DNA of 64,000 nucleotides from Kutzneria sp. CA-103260. Its GTDB lineage: Bacteria; Actinomycetota; Actinomycetes; Mycobacteriales; Pseudonocardiaceae. Shown in pieces: positions 26,112 through 35,800 of the stretch (its first letter is position 1; each line of letters opens with the position of its first letter). Below the pieces are notes generated by a model. That model was not told the DNA's origin and did no database searches. It was given only the letters and a program-made list of their open reading frames with translations. The stretch is taken from NCBI RefSeq assembly GCF_018263855.1, contig NZ_CP073318.1, positions 2,914,001 to 2,978,000 of the forward strand. Reading direction: 5' to 3'. The position numbers and the translations under genes are program-made.

Positions 26112-26322
26112 TTCTACGCCGGAAGGGCGGCTAGGTCAAACTGCACGACAACCCGGTCGCCACCCTGCCCCGTGCCGACGCGCCATCCCTGCCGGGCCAG
26201 GCGAACGAGTCGGTTAGATGCGGCGTAGGGCTGGATTCTCCGGCCAGCCCTACGCACCCACCCCCGGCGCACTGGCCAGGCAGTGCCGGGAGGCTGCCCG
26301 GCGTGACGGTGGTGGCAGCCGA

Positions 26323-26895
26323 CTACCGGCGCGCGGTCAGGGCGTCCAGCTCGATGGCCAATGGCCAGGGCACCTCAATGCTGGCCGTTCCAGTCACGGG
26401 CTCGAACTGCTGGTAGCGGCGGCTTTCCGCGATCAGCGCGTACGGCGCGAGGGTGACCGGCCCGTCAGTCACCGACACCACCCAGAGGTGGGGGATACCG
26501 GCCTCGGCGTACTCGAACGGCTTGACCAGGAGGTCTTCTCGCCAACTGCCCGGCGAGACGATCTCAACAGCAAGCAGCACCTCGTCGGCGGCCAAGCGCC
26601 GCTCATCCCGCCACTCGCTTCGGGTGACGACGACGTCGGGAATGCGCACGCGGCCCTTGTGCTGGTGCGGCTTGAGCACGACGTCAGGTTCGGCGAAGGC
26701 TTCGAGTTCTCCAGGCAGCTGCTCGTTGAGTTGGCTGACGAGGCGGTGGGCTGCGCGCAGGTGGGGCTGGATGGGGCGCGCATTCACGTGAAGTTCTCCG
26801 TCAGCCAGCTCGTAGCGGTAGGCGTTGTCGACCGAAAGCGCCAGGAACTGGTCGAGCGTCATCGGCTCGCCGGTGTGGTGGGCGGCGGCCGTCAT
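26323..26895 (-). CDS. Uma2-family PD-(D/E)XK-like protein
   Basis: A 190-residue Uma2 protein. The family's restriction-endonuclease-like core is visible as RYELADGELHV, RIPDVVVTRSEW and LLAVEIVSPGSWREDL, with Glu, Asp and Glu of the nuclease motif, then KPFEYAEAGIPHLWVV. Members are common and multicopy in actinomycetes and cyanobacteria; their function is not established. The ATG at 26895 has AGGGGAAG upstream, and a GTG two codons earlier is possible. It is 45 bases from the end of the Rox-like gene on the same strand and could be co-transcribed. Confidence 0.85.
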   Translation of the reverse strand: MTAAAHHTGEPMTLDQFLALSVDNAYRYELADGELHVNARPIQPHLRAAHRLVSQLNEQLPGELEAFAEPDVVLKPHQHKGRVRIPDVVVTRSEWRDERRLAADEVLLAVEIVSPGSWREDLLVKPFEYAEAGIPHLWVVSVTDGPVTLAPYALIAESRRYQQFEPVTGTASIEVPWPLAIELDALTARR

Positions 26896-26940
26896 GTCCA
26901 CTTCCCCTGCTTGGCGGCGGTGTCGTCGTGCTGCGGAATC

Positions 26941-28446
<1,506 letters not shown>

Positions 28447-28482
28447 CTATACGTTGAAGTGGGAGAGGACCGGCATGACACA

Positions 28483-28502
28483 CTCGCGTTGATCAACGCG
28501 AG
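28483..28502. promoter_or_regulatory. Perfect 20-bp palindrome upstream of the integrase
   Basis: CTCGCGTTGA followed directly by TCAACGCGAG, ending 12 bases before the integrase GTG and overlapping its GGGGAG ribosome site region. It could be an operator, a recombinase-binding site or an RNA hairpin that masks the start. Confidence 0.6.
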
Positions 28503-28514
28503 GGGAGTGGGCCG

Positions 28515-29669
28515 GTGACGCTGGCGGTGCTGGGGGAGGACAAGTCCGCCCGCGAACGCCTCCAGGAGTTCCTGCGGATCTACGCCTCCGTGAACACCCG
28601 CCTGGCCTACGCCGCCGACCTGGGCATCCCACTGGACTGGGTGCCGGGCTACGTCCCGCCGGACCCGAACCGCCGACGAGGGCGGAAAAGAGCGCAGCCC
28701 ACGGGGTTGGAGTGGCTGAACTGGTGCTCCAGCAACGAGATCCGGTTCGCAGACGTCCGGGTCGAGCACGTGGAGCGGTGGCTGGAAGAGCTGTCCGGCG
28801 CCGGCTACAGCGACGCGACACGGGGCCGGATGTTGTCGGCGGTGTCGGCGTTCTACGCGAAGTACCTGCTGCGGGAAGGCCTTGCGACCCAGAACCCGGT
28901 GTCCCTTGTGGACCGACGGGCCCAGCACCTGAACAAGCCGGCCGGCACGCCGTCGACGACGAAGCGGTGGTCGTTGCCGGCGTGCCGGGCGCTGCTGATG
29001 GCGGCCTACCTGCTGGCTGAGCGCAGCCGGGACGGCCGGCGGGACCGTGCGATGGTGGAGATCCTGGTGGGCACGGGGGTGCGCGCGGACGAACTGGTAG
29101 GGGTGAACCTGAGCGACTACCGAAGGGCGGCCCCGAACGACATGGGCGTCCTGCGCGTGCACGGCAAGGGCGGCAAGGACCGCGAAGTGGCGCTGGCCCC
29201 GCCGGTGGCCGATGCCCTGGAGGCGTACCTGGCGGTCCGGGTCGAACCGGCGGTGCCGGCGCTGCCGGGCCAGGTCGGCACCGCCACCCGGCCGATTTTC
29301 GTGACCAGCACGGGAAAACGGGTCCACACCTCGCACCTGCAAGCCGTGCTGACCAGGCTGTGCAGGACGTTCACGGAGCCGCCCAGAACCCCCTGGCTAC
29401 GGGAGCTGCTGGCCACCCCCGACGGGGAGTTCATCGCCACCCACCTGGGCCCGCTCCGCGACACGATCCACCCGCACTCGGCCCGCCACTCCTACGCCAC
29501 CCACGCCGTCGAACGAGGCGTGCCGCCAAGGCAGGTGCAGCGCGACCTGGGCCACGCGGTGCTGACCACCACCGAGGGCTACCTGCACGACGAGGACAAC
29601 GTCCGCAACTCCGCGGCCCACGAGCTGGCCCCGGCGCTGCACCGAGGCTGGCTGGCTACTTCCGCCTGA
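28515..29669 (+). CDS. Tyrosine recombinase / integrase
   Basis: A 384-residue tyrosine recombinase. The core-binding domain spans about 1-125. The catalytic domain has Arg in GTGVRADELVGV, Lys in GKGGKDREVAL, H-x-x-R in HPHSARHSYATH, His in DLGHAVLTTTEGY and the nucleophile Tyr in the same motif. All residues are present, so it is probably active. GTG 28515 follows GGGGAG. No phage, plasmid or excisionase gene is adjacent and no attachment repeat was found, so it could be a lone integrase or a housekeeping-type recombinase. Its end overlaps the convergent MFS gene by 14 bases. Confidence 0.88.
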   Translation: MTLAVLGEDKSARERLQEFLRIYASVNTRLAYAADLGIPLDWVPGYVPPDPNRRRGRKRAQPTGLEWLNWCSSNEIRFADVRVEHVERWLEELSGAGYSDATRGRMLSAVSAFYAKYLLREGLATQNPVSLVDRRAQHLNKPAGTPSTTKRWSLPACRALLMAAYLLAERSRDGRRDRAMVEILVGTGVRADELVGVNLSDYRRAAPNDMGVLRVHGKGGKDREVALAPPVADALEAYLAVRVEPAVPALPGQVGTATRPIFVTSTGKRVHTSHLQAVLTRLCRTFTEPPRTPWLRELLATPDGEFIATHLGPLRDTIHPHSARHSYATHAVERGVPPRQVQRDLGHAVLTTTEGYLHDEDNVRNSAAHELAPALHRGWLATSA

Positions 29670-30942
29670 ACAGCGCGGCGATCCCGGCGACCACCAGTAT
29701 CCCGGCCTGCACGTCCAGCAGGACGTCCAAGCTGACCACGCCGACCAGGAACCCGGCCAGCAGGGTGCCGACGGTCTGCACGCCGGCCATGCCGGCGAAC
29801 ACGGTGGCCAGGACCCGCCCGGCCTGCTCGTCGGACACCCGCAGCTGCACGGCGGTCAGCGCCCCGGACCCGGCGACCACCGCGGGCGCGCCGACCAGGG
29901 CGAAAAGCACCACGTAGAGCCAGAAAGCGGTGGTCAGGTGGGGCAGGTTCCAGATCAGCGCCGAGCCCACGCCCAAGGTCAAGATGCCCAGGCCCATCAG
30001 CCGCACGGCGCTGACCCGGTTGGCCACGGCAGCGATGAGCAGCCCTGCGCCCACCCCGCCGAGGGCCTGGATCCCGCGCAGCAGGCCGACATCGGCGTCC
30101 CCGCCGCGCAGCGGACCGGTCACGAACACCACGAACAGGACCAGGAACATGCCCTGCCCCAAGGACATCAGCGCCAGCGTGACGCCGGTGGCCCGCAGCT
30201 CCGGATCGCGGAACGCCTTCACGCCGTCCAACCAGCCGCCCGGGCTGGGCGACCGCGTCGACTCCACGCGGACGCCGAACCGCGGCACCAGCAGCAGGGC
30301 GGCGATCACCAGCGCCGCCAGGTAGCCGGCGACCACCCAGCCCAGGCCCCACAGGCCCAGCACCAGCCCACCCAGCGAGCTGCCGGCGAGCCGGGACACA
30401 CTGCTGTTGAAGCCCATCAGCCCGTTGGCCGCGGCCAACCGCTCCGGCCCGACCAGCGCCGGCACGAGGGCGTTGCGGGTCGGCTCGAACAGCGAGGCCA
30501 GCGCCGACTGGGCGGCCATCACCAGGTAGATCAACGCCTGGTGGCCGCCGAGCAGCAGCGGCGTGGACACCAGGGCCTGGACCAGGCACGCCACGCACAG
30601 CACCAGCCGCCGGTCGAACCGGTCGGCGATCATCCCGGCGGCCGGGCTGACCAGCAGCATCGGCACGAGGCCGGTGACCATGACCAGCGCTGTCGAGCCG
30701 GCGGACCCGGTGGCCTGGAAGACGTAGACGGGCAGCGCGACCTGGAGCATCCACTCCGCGGTCTCCGCGAACAACCCGGACAGCCACAGCCGCATGAAGG
30801 CGGCGTGCCGCACCAAGCCCGGCAGCGCGCCGGGCGCCGTCGAGTCGACCACGAGCCCCCAGATCCGAAGAGTCGCCCCGACCCTGTCAGCGCCGCGCGT
30901 GACCGTCAATCCGCCGGCTGTAGGCAGGGACTGCCGGCTCAT
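29656..30942 (-). CDS. MFS transporter
   Basis: A 428-residue major-facilitator protein with about 12 membrane segments. The signature loop between helices 2 and 3 is AGMIADRFDRRLVL, and the family resembles MFS_3/enterobactin-exporter-like drug or siderophore efflux pumps. ATG 30942 gives an unusually long soluble N-terminus (about 45 residues); GTG 30852 or 30849 with a GGGGG stretch just upstream gives a more typical start. The substrate is unknown. It lies downstream of the HxlR gene on the same strand and may be regulated by it. Confidence 0.85.
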   Translation of the reverse strand: MSRQSLPTAGGLTVTRGADRVGATLRIWGLVVDSTAPGALPGLVRHAAFMRLWLSGLFAETAEWMLQVALPVYVFQATGSAGSTALVMVTGLVPMLLVSPAAGMIADRFDRRLVLCVACLVQALVSTPLLLGGHQALIYLVMAAQSALASLFEPTRNALVPALVGPERLAAANGLMGFNSSVSRLAGSSLGGLVLGLWGLGWVVAGYLAALVIAALLLVPRFGVRVESTRSPSPGGWLDGVKAFRDPELRATGVTLALMSLGQGMFLVLFVVFVTGPLRGGDADVGLLRGIQALGGVGAGLLIAAVANRVSAVRLMGLGILTLGVGSALIWNLPHLTTAFWLYVVLFALVGAPAVVAGSGALTAVQLRVSDEQAGRVLATVFAGMAGVQTVGTLLAGFLVGVVSLDVLLDVQAGILVVAGIAALFRRK

Positions 30943-31001
30943 CGCGATCGAGGTGTGCCGCGTGAGAGCGCGGCGGTGGTCGGACGGTCGGTTGTGTCCG
31001 G

Positions 31002-31445
31002 TCAGGAAGTGCGAGCGTCGTGCTTCTCACGGTTGACGAGGACCCGGTCCATATTGCCCTGCGCCCAATGCCTGAGGTCGCGTGTCAGGTGGTGGAGCGA
31101 GAGGCCGAGGTCGGTCAGCTCGTAGGTGACGGTGACGGGGACGGTCGGCGTCACGGTGCGGGTGAGTAGGCCGTCGCGTTCAAGTGCTCGTAGGGTCTGG
31201 GTCAGCATCTTCTGGCTGACTCCCGCCAGCAGGCGGGAAAGCTCGGAGTAACGCATCGCTCGGGCGGCATCTGATGCACCAGGCTGGTCGGATTTGTTTG
31301 CCGTGTCCCCGCCAAGCGCGCACAGGATCAGCACGACCCACTTGTCCGAGATCCGGTCGAGGAGCTGGCGGCTGGGACAGGCCGCCAGGAACGCGTTGTA
31401 CTGCGCCTTGGCCTGCGCCCGCTGGGCGGCCTTCGTCGGCTTCAC
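31002..31445 (-). CDS. HxlR-family (DUF24) transcriptional regulator
   Basis: A 147-residue winged-helix regulator. The HxlR signature is clear: [22 protein letters not shown], then [31 protein letters not shown], with a conserved N-terminal Cys (about residue 23) that senses electrophiles or oxidants in this family. A 20-residue insertion ([18 protein letters not shown]) between helices is unusual. GTG 31445 is the start. It is divergent from an aldo/keto reductase, with a TACTTCCC inverted repeat between them, so aldehyde or quinone induction is likely. Confidence 0.9.
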   Translation of the reverse strand: MKPTKAAQRAQAKAQYNAFLAACPSRQLLDRISDKWVVLILCALGGDTANKSDQPGASDAARAMRYSELSRLLAGVSQKMLTQTLRALERDGLLTRTVTPTVPVTVTYELTDLGLSLHHLTRDLRHWAQGNMDRVLVNREKHDARTS

Positions 31446-31491
31446 TGTTCTCGCCTTTCGCCTGTGGGTGAGTTACGCACTTCAGAGTGCC

Positions 31492-31510
31492 TACTTCCCC
31501 ACGGGAAGTA
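31492..31510. promoter_or_regulatory. Candidate HxlR operator
   Basis: TACTTCCC-CAC-GGGAAGTA, perfect 8-bp arms, sits midway between the HxlR and aldo/keto reductase genes. A second weaker dyad, CACT-TCAG-AGTG (31479-31490 region), is adjacent. HxlR/YodB-type proteins bind TACT...AGTA dyads. Confidence 0.6.
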
Positions 31511-31575
31511 ACTCTCCAATACTCGTCCAGGGCGGCCGAAGACGCCACCCACGGCGACAAGCGGAAGGCACAACG

Positions 31576-32448
31576 ATGAACGCGCCCACCACATCACTGC
31601 CCGGCGGCACCTGGACGCTGGGCAACTCGACCATCACCCGGTTCGGTTACGGCGCGATGCAACTCGCCGGCCCGTGGGTCATGGGGCCGCCCGCCGACCA
31701 CGACGGAGCCCTGGCCGTACTGCGCGAGGCGGTCGCGGCCGGTATCACCCACGTGGACACCAGCGGCGCGTACGGACCGCGCGTCACCAACGAGCTGATC
31801 CGGGAGGCGCTGCGTCCCTACCCGGAGTCGTTGTTCATCGCCACCAAGGTGGGGGCGAACCGAGACGCGCAAGGCGGCTGGCCCACGGCCCGACGACCCG
31901 AAGACCTGCGCAAGCAGGTCCACGAGAACCTCCAGTCCCTCGGGGTCGAGACCCTCGACCTGGTCAACATGCGCATGGGCGATGCCGAAGGCCCCACGCC
32001 CGGTTCGCTCACCGAGGCGTTCGGCACGCTGGTCGAGCTCCAGCAAGAGGGGCTGATCCGTCACCTCGGGGTCAGCAACGTCACCACCGAGCAGGTCGCC
32101 GAGGCGCGCGGTATCGCCCCGATCGTGTGCGTGCAGAACATGTACAACCTCGCCCACCGCCACGACGACGACCTCATTGACCGGCTCGCGGACGATGACA
32201 TCGCCTACGTGCCGTTCTTCCCGCTGGGAGGCTTCACGCCGCTACAGTCCGATGCGCTTTCGAGGGTCGCGGTCCGGCTGGGGGCGACGCCGATGTCGGT
32301 CGCGTTGGCCTGGCTGTTGCGGCGCTCGCCGAACATCCTGCTCATCCCCGGAACATCATCGACGGCCCATCTGCGCGAGAACATCGTCGGTGCCGGGCTC
32401 TTCCTCTCCGACGAGGACCTGGCCGACCTGGAAGGTATCGGCCGCTGA
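31576..32448 (+). CDS. Aldo/keto reductase
   Basis: A 290-residue AKR. Catalytic Asp and Tyr are in THVDTSGAYGP, Lys in LFIATKVGANRD; the usual His position has Asn-Met (LVNMRMGD), which is less common and may alter activity. NADPH-binding residues are in LIPGTSSTAHLREN. The ATG at 31576 follows GGAAGGCACAACG. It is divergent from the HxlR regulator and probably detoxifies reactive carbonyls or reduces a metabolite carbonyl. Confidence 0.87.
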   Translation: MNAPTTSLPGGTWTLGNSTITRFGYGAMQLAGPWVMGPPADHDGALAVLREAVAAGITHVDTSGAYGPRVTNELIREALRPYPESLFIATKVGANRDAQGGWPTARRPEDLRKQVHENLQSLGVETLDLVNMRMGDAEGPTPGSLTEAFGTLVELQQEGLIRHLGVSNVTTEQVAEARGIAPIVCVQNMYNLAHRHDDDLIDRLADDDIAYVPFFPLGGFTPLQSDALSRVAVRLGATPMSVALAWLLRRSPNILLIPGTSSTAHLRENIVGAGLFLSDEDLADLEGIGR

Positions 32449-32490
32449 AACCTCCTCGATCGTGAAGGGCCGGATTGCTACGGTGGCCAG

Positions 32491-32913
32491 GTGGCGGAAC
32501 CGATCAAGCTTCCTGAGCAGCTGCGCGACCTGATCAACACCGGGCCGCTGGCCCACCTGAGCACGATCAACCGGGACGGGAGCCCGCAGGTCTCGGTCAT
32601 CTGGATCGGCCTGGACGGGGACGACGTGGTCAGCGGCCACCAGCACCAAGGGGCCAAGATCCGCAACATGGAGCGGGACCCGCGCGTGGTGCTGTCGTTC
32701 GCGGCGCCGCGGGTGCCGGGGGAGTTCCTGGACCACAACGCGGTGCTGCGCGCGCACGCCGTGGTGGAGCCCACCGACCAGGCCTGGGATCTGCTGGACC
32801 GGCTGTCCCGGGTCTACATCGGCCCGGACGCGACGTTCCCGGTGGAGCGGCGGCCGGGGTTCATCGTGCGCTACAAGGTGGAGCGCATCGGCGGGGTCGG
32901 CCCGTGGGTGTGA
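32491..32913 (+). CDS. PPOX-class F420/FMN-dependent enzyme
   Basis: A 140-residue split-barrel protein of the pyridoxamine-phosphate-oxidase-like family: LINTGPLAHLSTINRDGSPQ, then VVSGHQHQGAKIRNMERDPRVVLS. Actinobacterial members often use F420 to reduce or bind it. GTG 32491 is preceded by CGGTGGCCAG. It is coupled to the HAD gene by TGATG overlap. A possible -10 TACGGT precedes it. Confidence 0.88.
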   Translation: MAEPIKLPEQLRDLINTGPLAHLSTINRDGSPQVSVIWIGLDGDDVVSGHQHQGAKIRNMERDPRVVLSFAAPRVPGEFLDHNAVLRAHAVVEPTDQAWDLLDRLSRVYIGPDATFPVERRPGFIVRYKVERIGGVGPWV

Positions 32914-33560
32914 TGTTCTTCGACGTCACGGCGATCCTGTTCGACATCGACGGCACGCTGGTCGACTCGACCCCGGTGGTGGAGCGGACCTGGCGGACGT
33001 GGGCGGCCAAGCGCGGCATGGACGCCGAGACGATCCTGCGGGTCTGCCACGGTCGGCGCAGCGAGGACACGATCGCCGACCTGTTGCCGCCGTCCGAACG
33101 GGACGAGGCGGTGGCGGAGCTGGCCCGGATGGAGCTGGGCGACCTCGACGACGTCACGGCGCTGCCGGCGACCCCGACCCTGCTGCCGGCGCTGCCCATG
33201 AACCGCTGGGCCGCGGTGACTTCCGGCTCGCAGCAGCTGATGCGGGCCCGGCTGACCGCGGCCGGGCTGCCGGTGCCGAAGGTGCTGATCGCCGCCGACG
33301 ACGTGCAGCGGGGCAAGCCCGATCCGGAGGGCTACCTCAAGGCGGCCGCCGCCCTGGGCGTCGACATCCGGCAGTGCCTGGTGGTCGAGGACGCCCCCGC
33401 AGGGCTGGCCGCCGGCCACGCCGCCGGGGCCCGCACGCTGGGCGTGGCCACCTCGCACGACGCCGCCGAGCTCACCGCGACGGCCGTGGTCCCGGACCTC
33501 ACGGCGTGCGAGATCACGGTCGACGAGGGCGGACTTGTGGTGCGCGTCAATCGGGCTTGA
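32913..33560 (+). CDS. HAD-family sugar-phosphate-like phosphatase
   Basis: A 215-residue haloacid-dehalogenase hydrolase of the beta-phosphoglucomutase/glycerol-phosphatase type. Motif I FDIDGTLVDSTP supplies the Asp nucleophile, motif II is VTSGS, motif III Lys is in GKPDPEGY and motif IV is VVEDAPAGLAAG. It probably dephosphorylates sugar phosphates or glycerol phosphate. Start ATG 32913 overlaps the PPOX TGA by one base; GTG 32904 is an alternative. The coupling suggests a shared or paired function. Confidence 0.85.
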   Translation: MFFDVTAILFDIDGTLVDSTPVVERTWRTWAAKRGMDAETILRVCHGRRSEDTIADLLPPSERDEAVAELARMELGDLDDVTALPATPTLLPALPMNRWAAVTSGSQQLMRARLTAAGLPVPKVLIAADDVQRGKPDPEGYLKAAAALGVDIRQCLVVEDAPAGLAAGHAAGARTLGVATSHDAAELTATAVVPDLTACEITVDEGGLVVRVNRA

Positions 33561-33594
33561 CCATGCCGCAGCGGCATAGTTTCGACTGTGCCCC

Positions 33595-35148
33595 ATGAGA
33601 AACCAACTGGGGATCGCCGCCGTGGTCACGGCCGTCATGAGCGGCCTGGTCGCGACCGCGGCGCCTGCGGAGGCCGGCGTGCCGGCCCGCTACACGACAC
33701 AAAAGCTGGACTGGCACCAGTGCGCGGCCAACGAGGTGAGCCTGCCGCCCGGCGTCGATCCGGCCGTGCTCAAGGGCCTGGAGTGCGGCACCTTCACCAC
33801 GCCGCGCGACTGGGACCACCCGGGCCAGGGGCCGGACCTGACCATCGCGGTCAGTCGGCTGGCCGCCACCGCCGGCGCCACGGCGTCCGTGGTCACCAAT
33901 CCCGGCGGCCCGGGCGGGGCCGGCCAGTTCTTCCCGATCGCCCTGGCCGGTCAGAAGACGCTGCGCCAGCACCAGGACATCATCGGCATGGACGCCCGCG
34001 GCACAGGCAAGAGCACCACGGTGGACTGCCACGACAACGTCGCCGGGATACTGCGCCTGGACCCGCAGGACCGCGACCCGCGCAACCTGAACGAGATCAT
34101 CGACCAGACGCAGGCCTTCGCACGCGCCTGCCAGCAGACCTCCGGCGCGCTGCTGCCGTACATCAACACCTACCAGACCGTCCGCGACATCGACCTGCTG
34201 CGGACGCTGCTGGGGCGCCAGCAGATCAACTGGGTCGGCTACTCGGCCGGCACCTGGATGGGCGCGTACTACGCCCAGACGTTCCCGCAGCACACCGGAC
34301 GTTTCGTGCTCGACTCCAACACCGAGTTCACCGCCACCTGGCAGCAGTCCTTCGGCCTCCAGCCGCTCGGCATCGAACGCCGCTGGCGCGACGACCTCGC
34401 GGCGTGGCTGGCCAAGTACGACGCCACCTACCACCTCGGCGGCACCGCCGAGGTCGTCTACAAGGGCGCGCAGACCCTGCGGGCCACGCTCGGCCACAGC
34501 CCGCTCGACCTGGGCGGCGGCGTGACGTACGGGCCGAACGACCTGGACTCGTCGATCCTCGAAGCGACCAGCGCGCACCGCACCTGGCCGGAGCTGGGTC
34601 AGACTCTGGTGAACGTGAAGACCGCGGCCGACCCCACGGCCGCCGAGCCGGCGAGGGCCGCCGCCCTCGCCGCGATCAAGGCCGGGCTGCCCCCGGTGGA
34701 CTCGAACTTCGGCCCGCAGGTCGCCACCGAGTTCGCCGTCCGCTGCAACGACACCCGCTTCGTCGGCGCCGACCGAGCGTCGCTGATCCGCCGCTCGCAG
34801 GCCTACATCGACGCGGGCCTGCCGTTGTGGGGCGCGAACCAGATCGTGCAGCCCTGCGCGTTCTGGCAGCGGCACCCAGAGCCGAACCCCACGATCAACG
34901 GCAAGGGCGTGCCGCCGGTGCTGATGGTGCAGGCCGACCGCGACCCGCTCACGCCGATCGAGGGCGCCCAGCAGGCCCACGCGCGGTTCCAGAACTCGCG
35001 GATGATCACGGTCACCAATGAGGGCGACCACGGGCAGTACGCCCTGCAGGGCAACACCGCCCTGGACAATCTCGTGAACAACTACCTGGTCAACGGCGTG
35101 CTGCCGGCCGACCAGAGCGTGCCCGGCGGCACCCTGCCCACGCCGTAG
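33595..35148 (+). CDS. Secreted tripeptidyl aminopeptidase, S33/alpha-beta hydrolase
   Basis: A 517-residue exported serine hydrolase of the SlpD/SlpE (tripeptidyl-aminopeptidase) family. It has a signal peptide of about 28 residues with Ala-x-Ala, the oxyanion motif VVTNPGGPGGAG, the nucleophile in WVGYSAGTWMGAYYA, Asp in VQADRDPLTP and His in NEGDHGQYAL. It probably removes tripeptides or dipeptides from peptides outside the cell. Start ATG 33595. It is followed by a 28-bp hairpin shared with the convergent VOC gene. Confidence 0.9.
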   Translation: MRNQLGIAAVVTAVMSGLVATAAPAEAGVPARYTTQKLDWHQCAANEVSLPPGVDPAVLKGLECGTFTTPRDWDHPGQGPDLTIAVSRLAATAGATASVVTNPGGPGGAGQFFPIALAGQKTLRQHQDIIGMDARGTGKSTTVDCHDNVAGILRLDPQDRDPRNLNEIIDQTQAFARACQQTSGALLPYINTYQTVRDIDLLRTLLGRQQINWVGYSAGTWMGAYYAQTFPQHTGRFVLDSNTEFTATWQQSFGLQPLGIERRWRDDLAAWLAKYDATYHLGGTAEVVYKGAQTLRATLGHSPLDLGGGVTYGPNDLDSSILEATSAHRTWPELGQTLVNVKTAADPTAAEPARAAALAAIKAGLPPVDSNFGPQVATEFAVRCNDTRFVGADRASLIRRSQAYIDAGLPLWGANQIVQPCAFWQRHPEPNPTINGKGVPPVLMVQADRDPLTPIEGAQQAHARFQNSRMITVTNEGDHGQYALQGNTALDNLVNNYLVNGVLPADQSVPGGTLPTP

Positions 35149-35157
35149 GACAACCGC

Positions 35158-35185
35158 GTGGGGCCCCTCGGCCGAGGGGCCCCAC
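35158..35185. terminator. Bidirectional terminator
   Basis: A perfect 28-bp palindrome, GTGGGGCCCCTCGG and its complement with no unpaired centre, ten bases after the S33 peptidase stop and six before the convergent VOC stop. Its position and symmetry fit a bidirectional terminator. Confidence 0.85.
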
Positions 35186-35190
35186 CGCCG

Positions 35191-35526
35191 TCAGGCGCGG
35201 TCCTGGATCAGGCCGATCTCGTTGCCGTCCACGTCCAGCACGCTGGCCACGGTCCGGCCGTTGCCGACCTCCTTGGGCTCCTGCGCGATGCTGGCCCCGG
35301 CCTCGACCAGCGCGTCCAGGCCGGCCTTGAGGTCGTCGACGTGCCGGTAGCAGGCCGGGCCGTTGGTGCTGCCGTTGGGCACCAGGCCGATGTGCTGGCC
35401 CTCGGTGTCGTAGCCCACGTAGTACGGCGACTCGACGCTGGGAGCCACGCCCAGCAGCGCCGTGTACACCGGCTTGGCCTTCGCCACGTCCTGCACCGGG
35501 AACAGGACCGTCTGCAAGATCGCCAT
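35191..35526 (-). CDS. VOC-family glyoxalase/bleomycin-resistance-like protein
   Basis: A 111-residue VOC protein: LFPVQDVAKAKPVYTALLGVAP and a second half ACYRHVDDLKAGLDALVEAG, ending SVLDVDGNEIGLIQ. It may be a lactoylglutathione lyase-like or drug-binding protein; the substrate is unknown. The start ATG 35526 has a GAGGAGAG site (an earlier TTG-like extension to 35547 is unneeded). Confidence 0.88.
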   Translation of the reverse strand: MAILQTVLFPVQDVAKAKPVYTALLGVAPSVESPYYVGYDTEGQHIGLVPNGSTNGPACYRHVDDLKAGLDALVEAGASIAQEPKEVGNGRTVASVLDVDGNEIGLIQDRA

Positions 35527-35599
35527 GGTTCTCTCTCCTCTGGTCACATCGGGCGCTCGCCGCCCGTCACTGCTATGACGGACCGCGGACGGAGGATGT

Positions 35600-35800
35600 G
35601 ACCGTCATGAACTCGTCTCTGAAGGAACGAGCTTGCCAACCGCCGCGAGCGGCGGTTTCCAGGCTTGCTGCTGCCGTCCTAGCTGGCTGCCAGGATGGGC
35701 ACTGCGTGTGGACGCATGACTTCGCCCCAGCGCCGGACACCGCGTGCCGCGATGTTGAGCGCCGCGTTGTGGTCGGCGTGCCCAACGAGGTCACACCGGC
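35600..35800 (-). ncRNA. Candidate omega RNA (reRNA) of the TnpB element
   Basis: TnpB nucleases use a guide RNA made from the 3' part of tnpB and the right end of the element. The stretch downstream of the stop (35679) contains a perfect hairpin, AACCGCCG-CTCG-CGGCGGTT on the minus strand (35638-35657), which fits the final scaffold stem. The guide would be the flanking sequence beyond the element end, near 35590-35620. The exact boundary cannot be fixed from sequence alone. Confidence 0.35.

Noticed and set aside
28515-29669. Integrated phage or ICE around the integrase
   Set aside because: No structural, replication, excisionase or conjugation genes are adjacent and no attachment direct repeat was found in the window.
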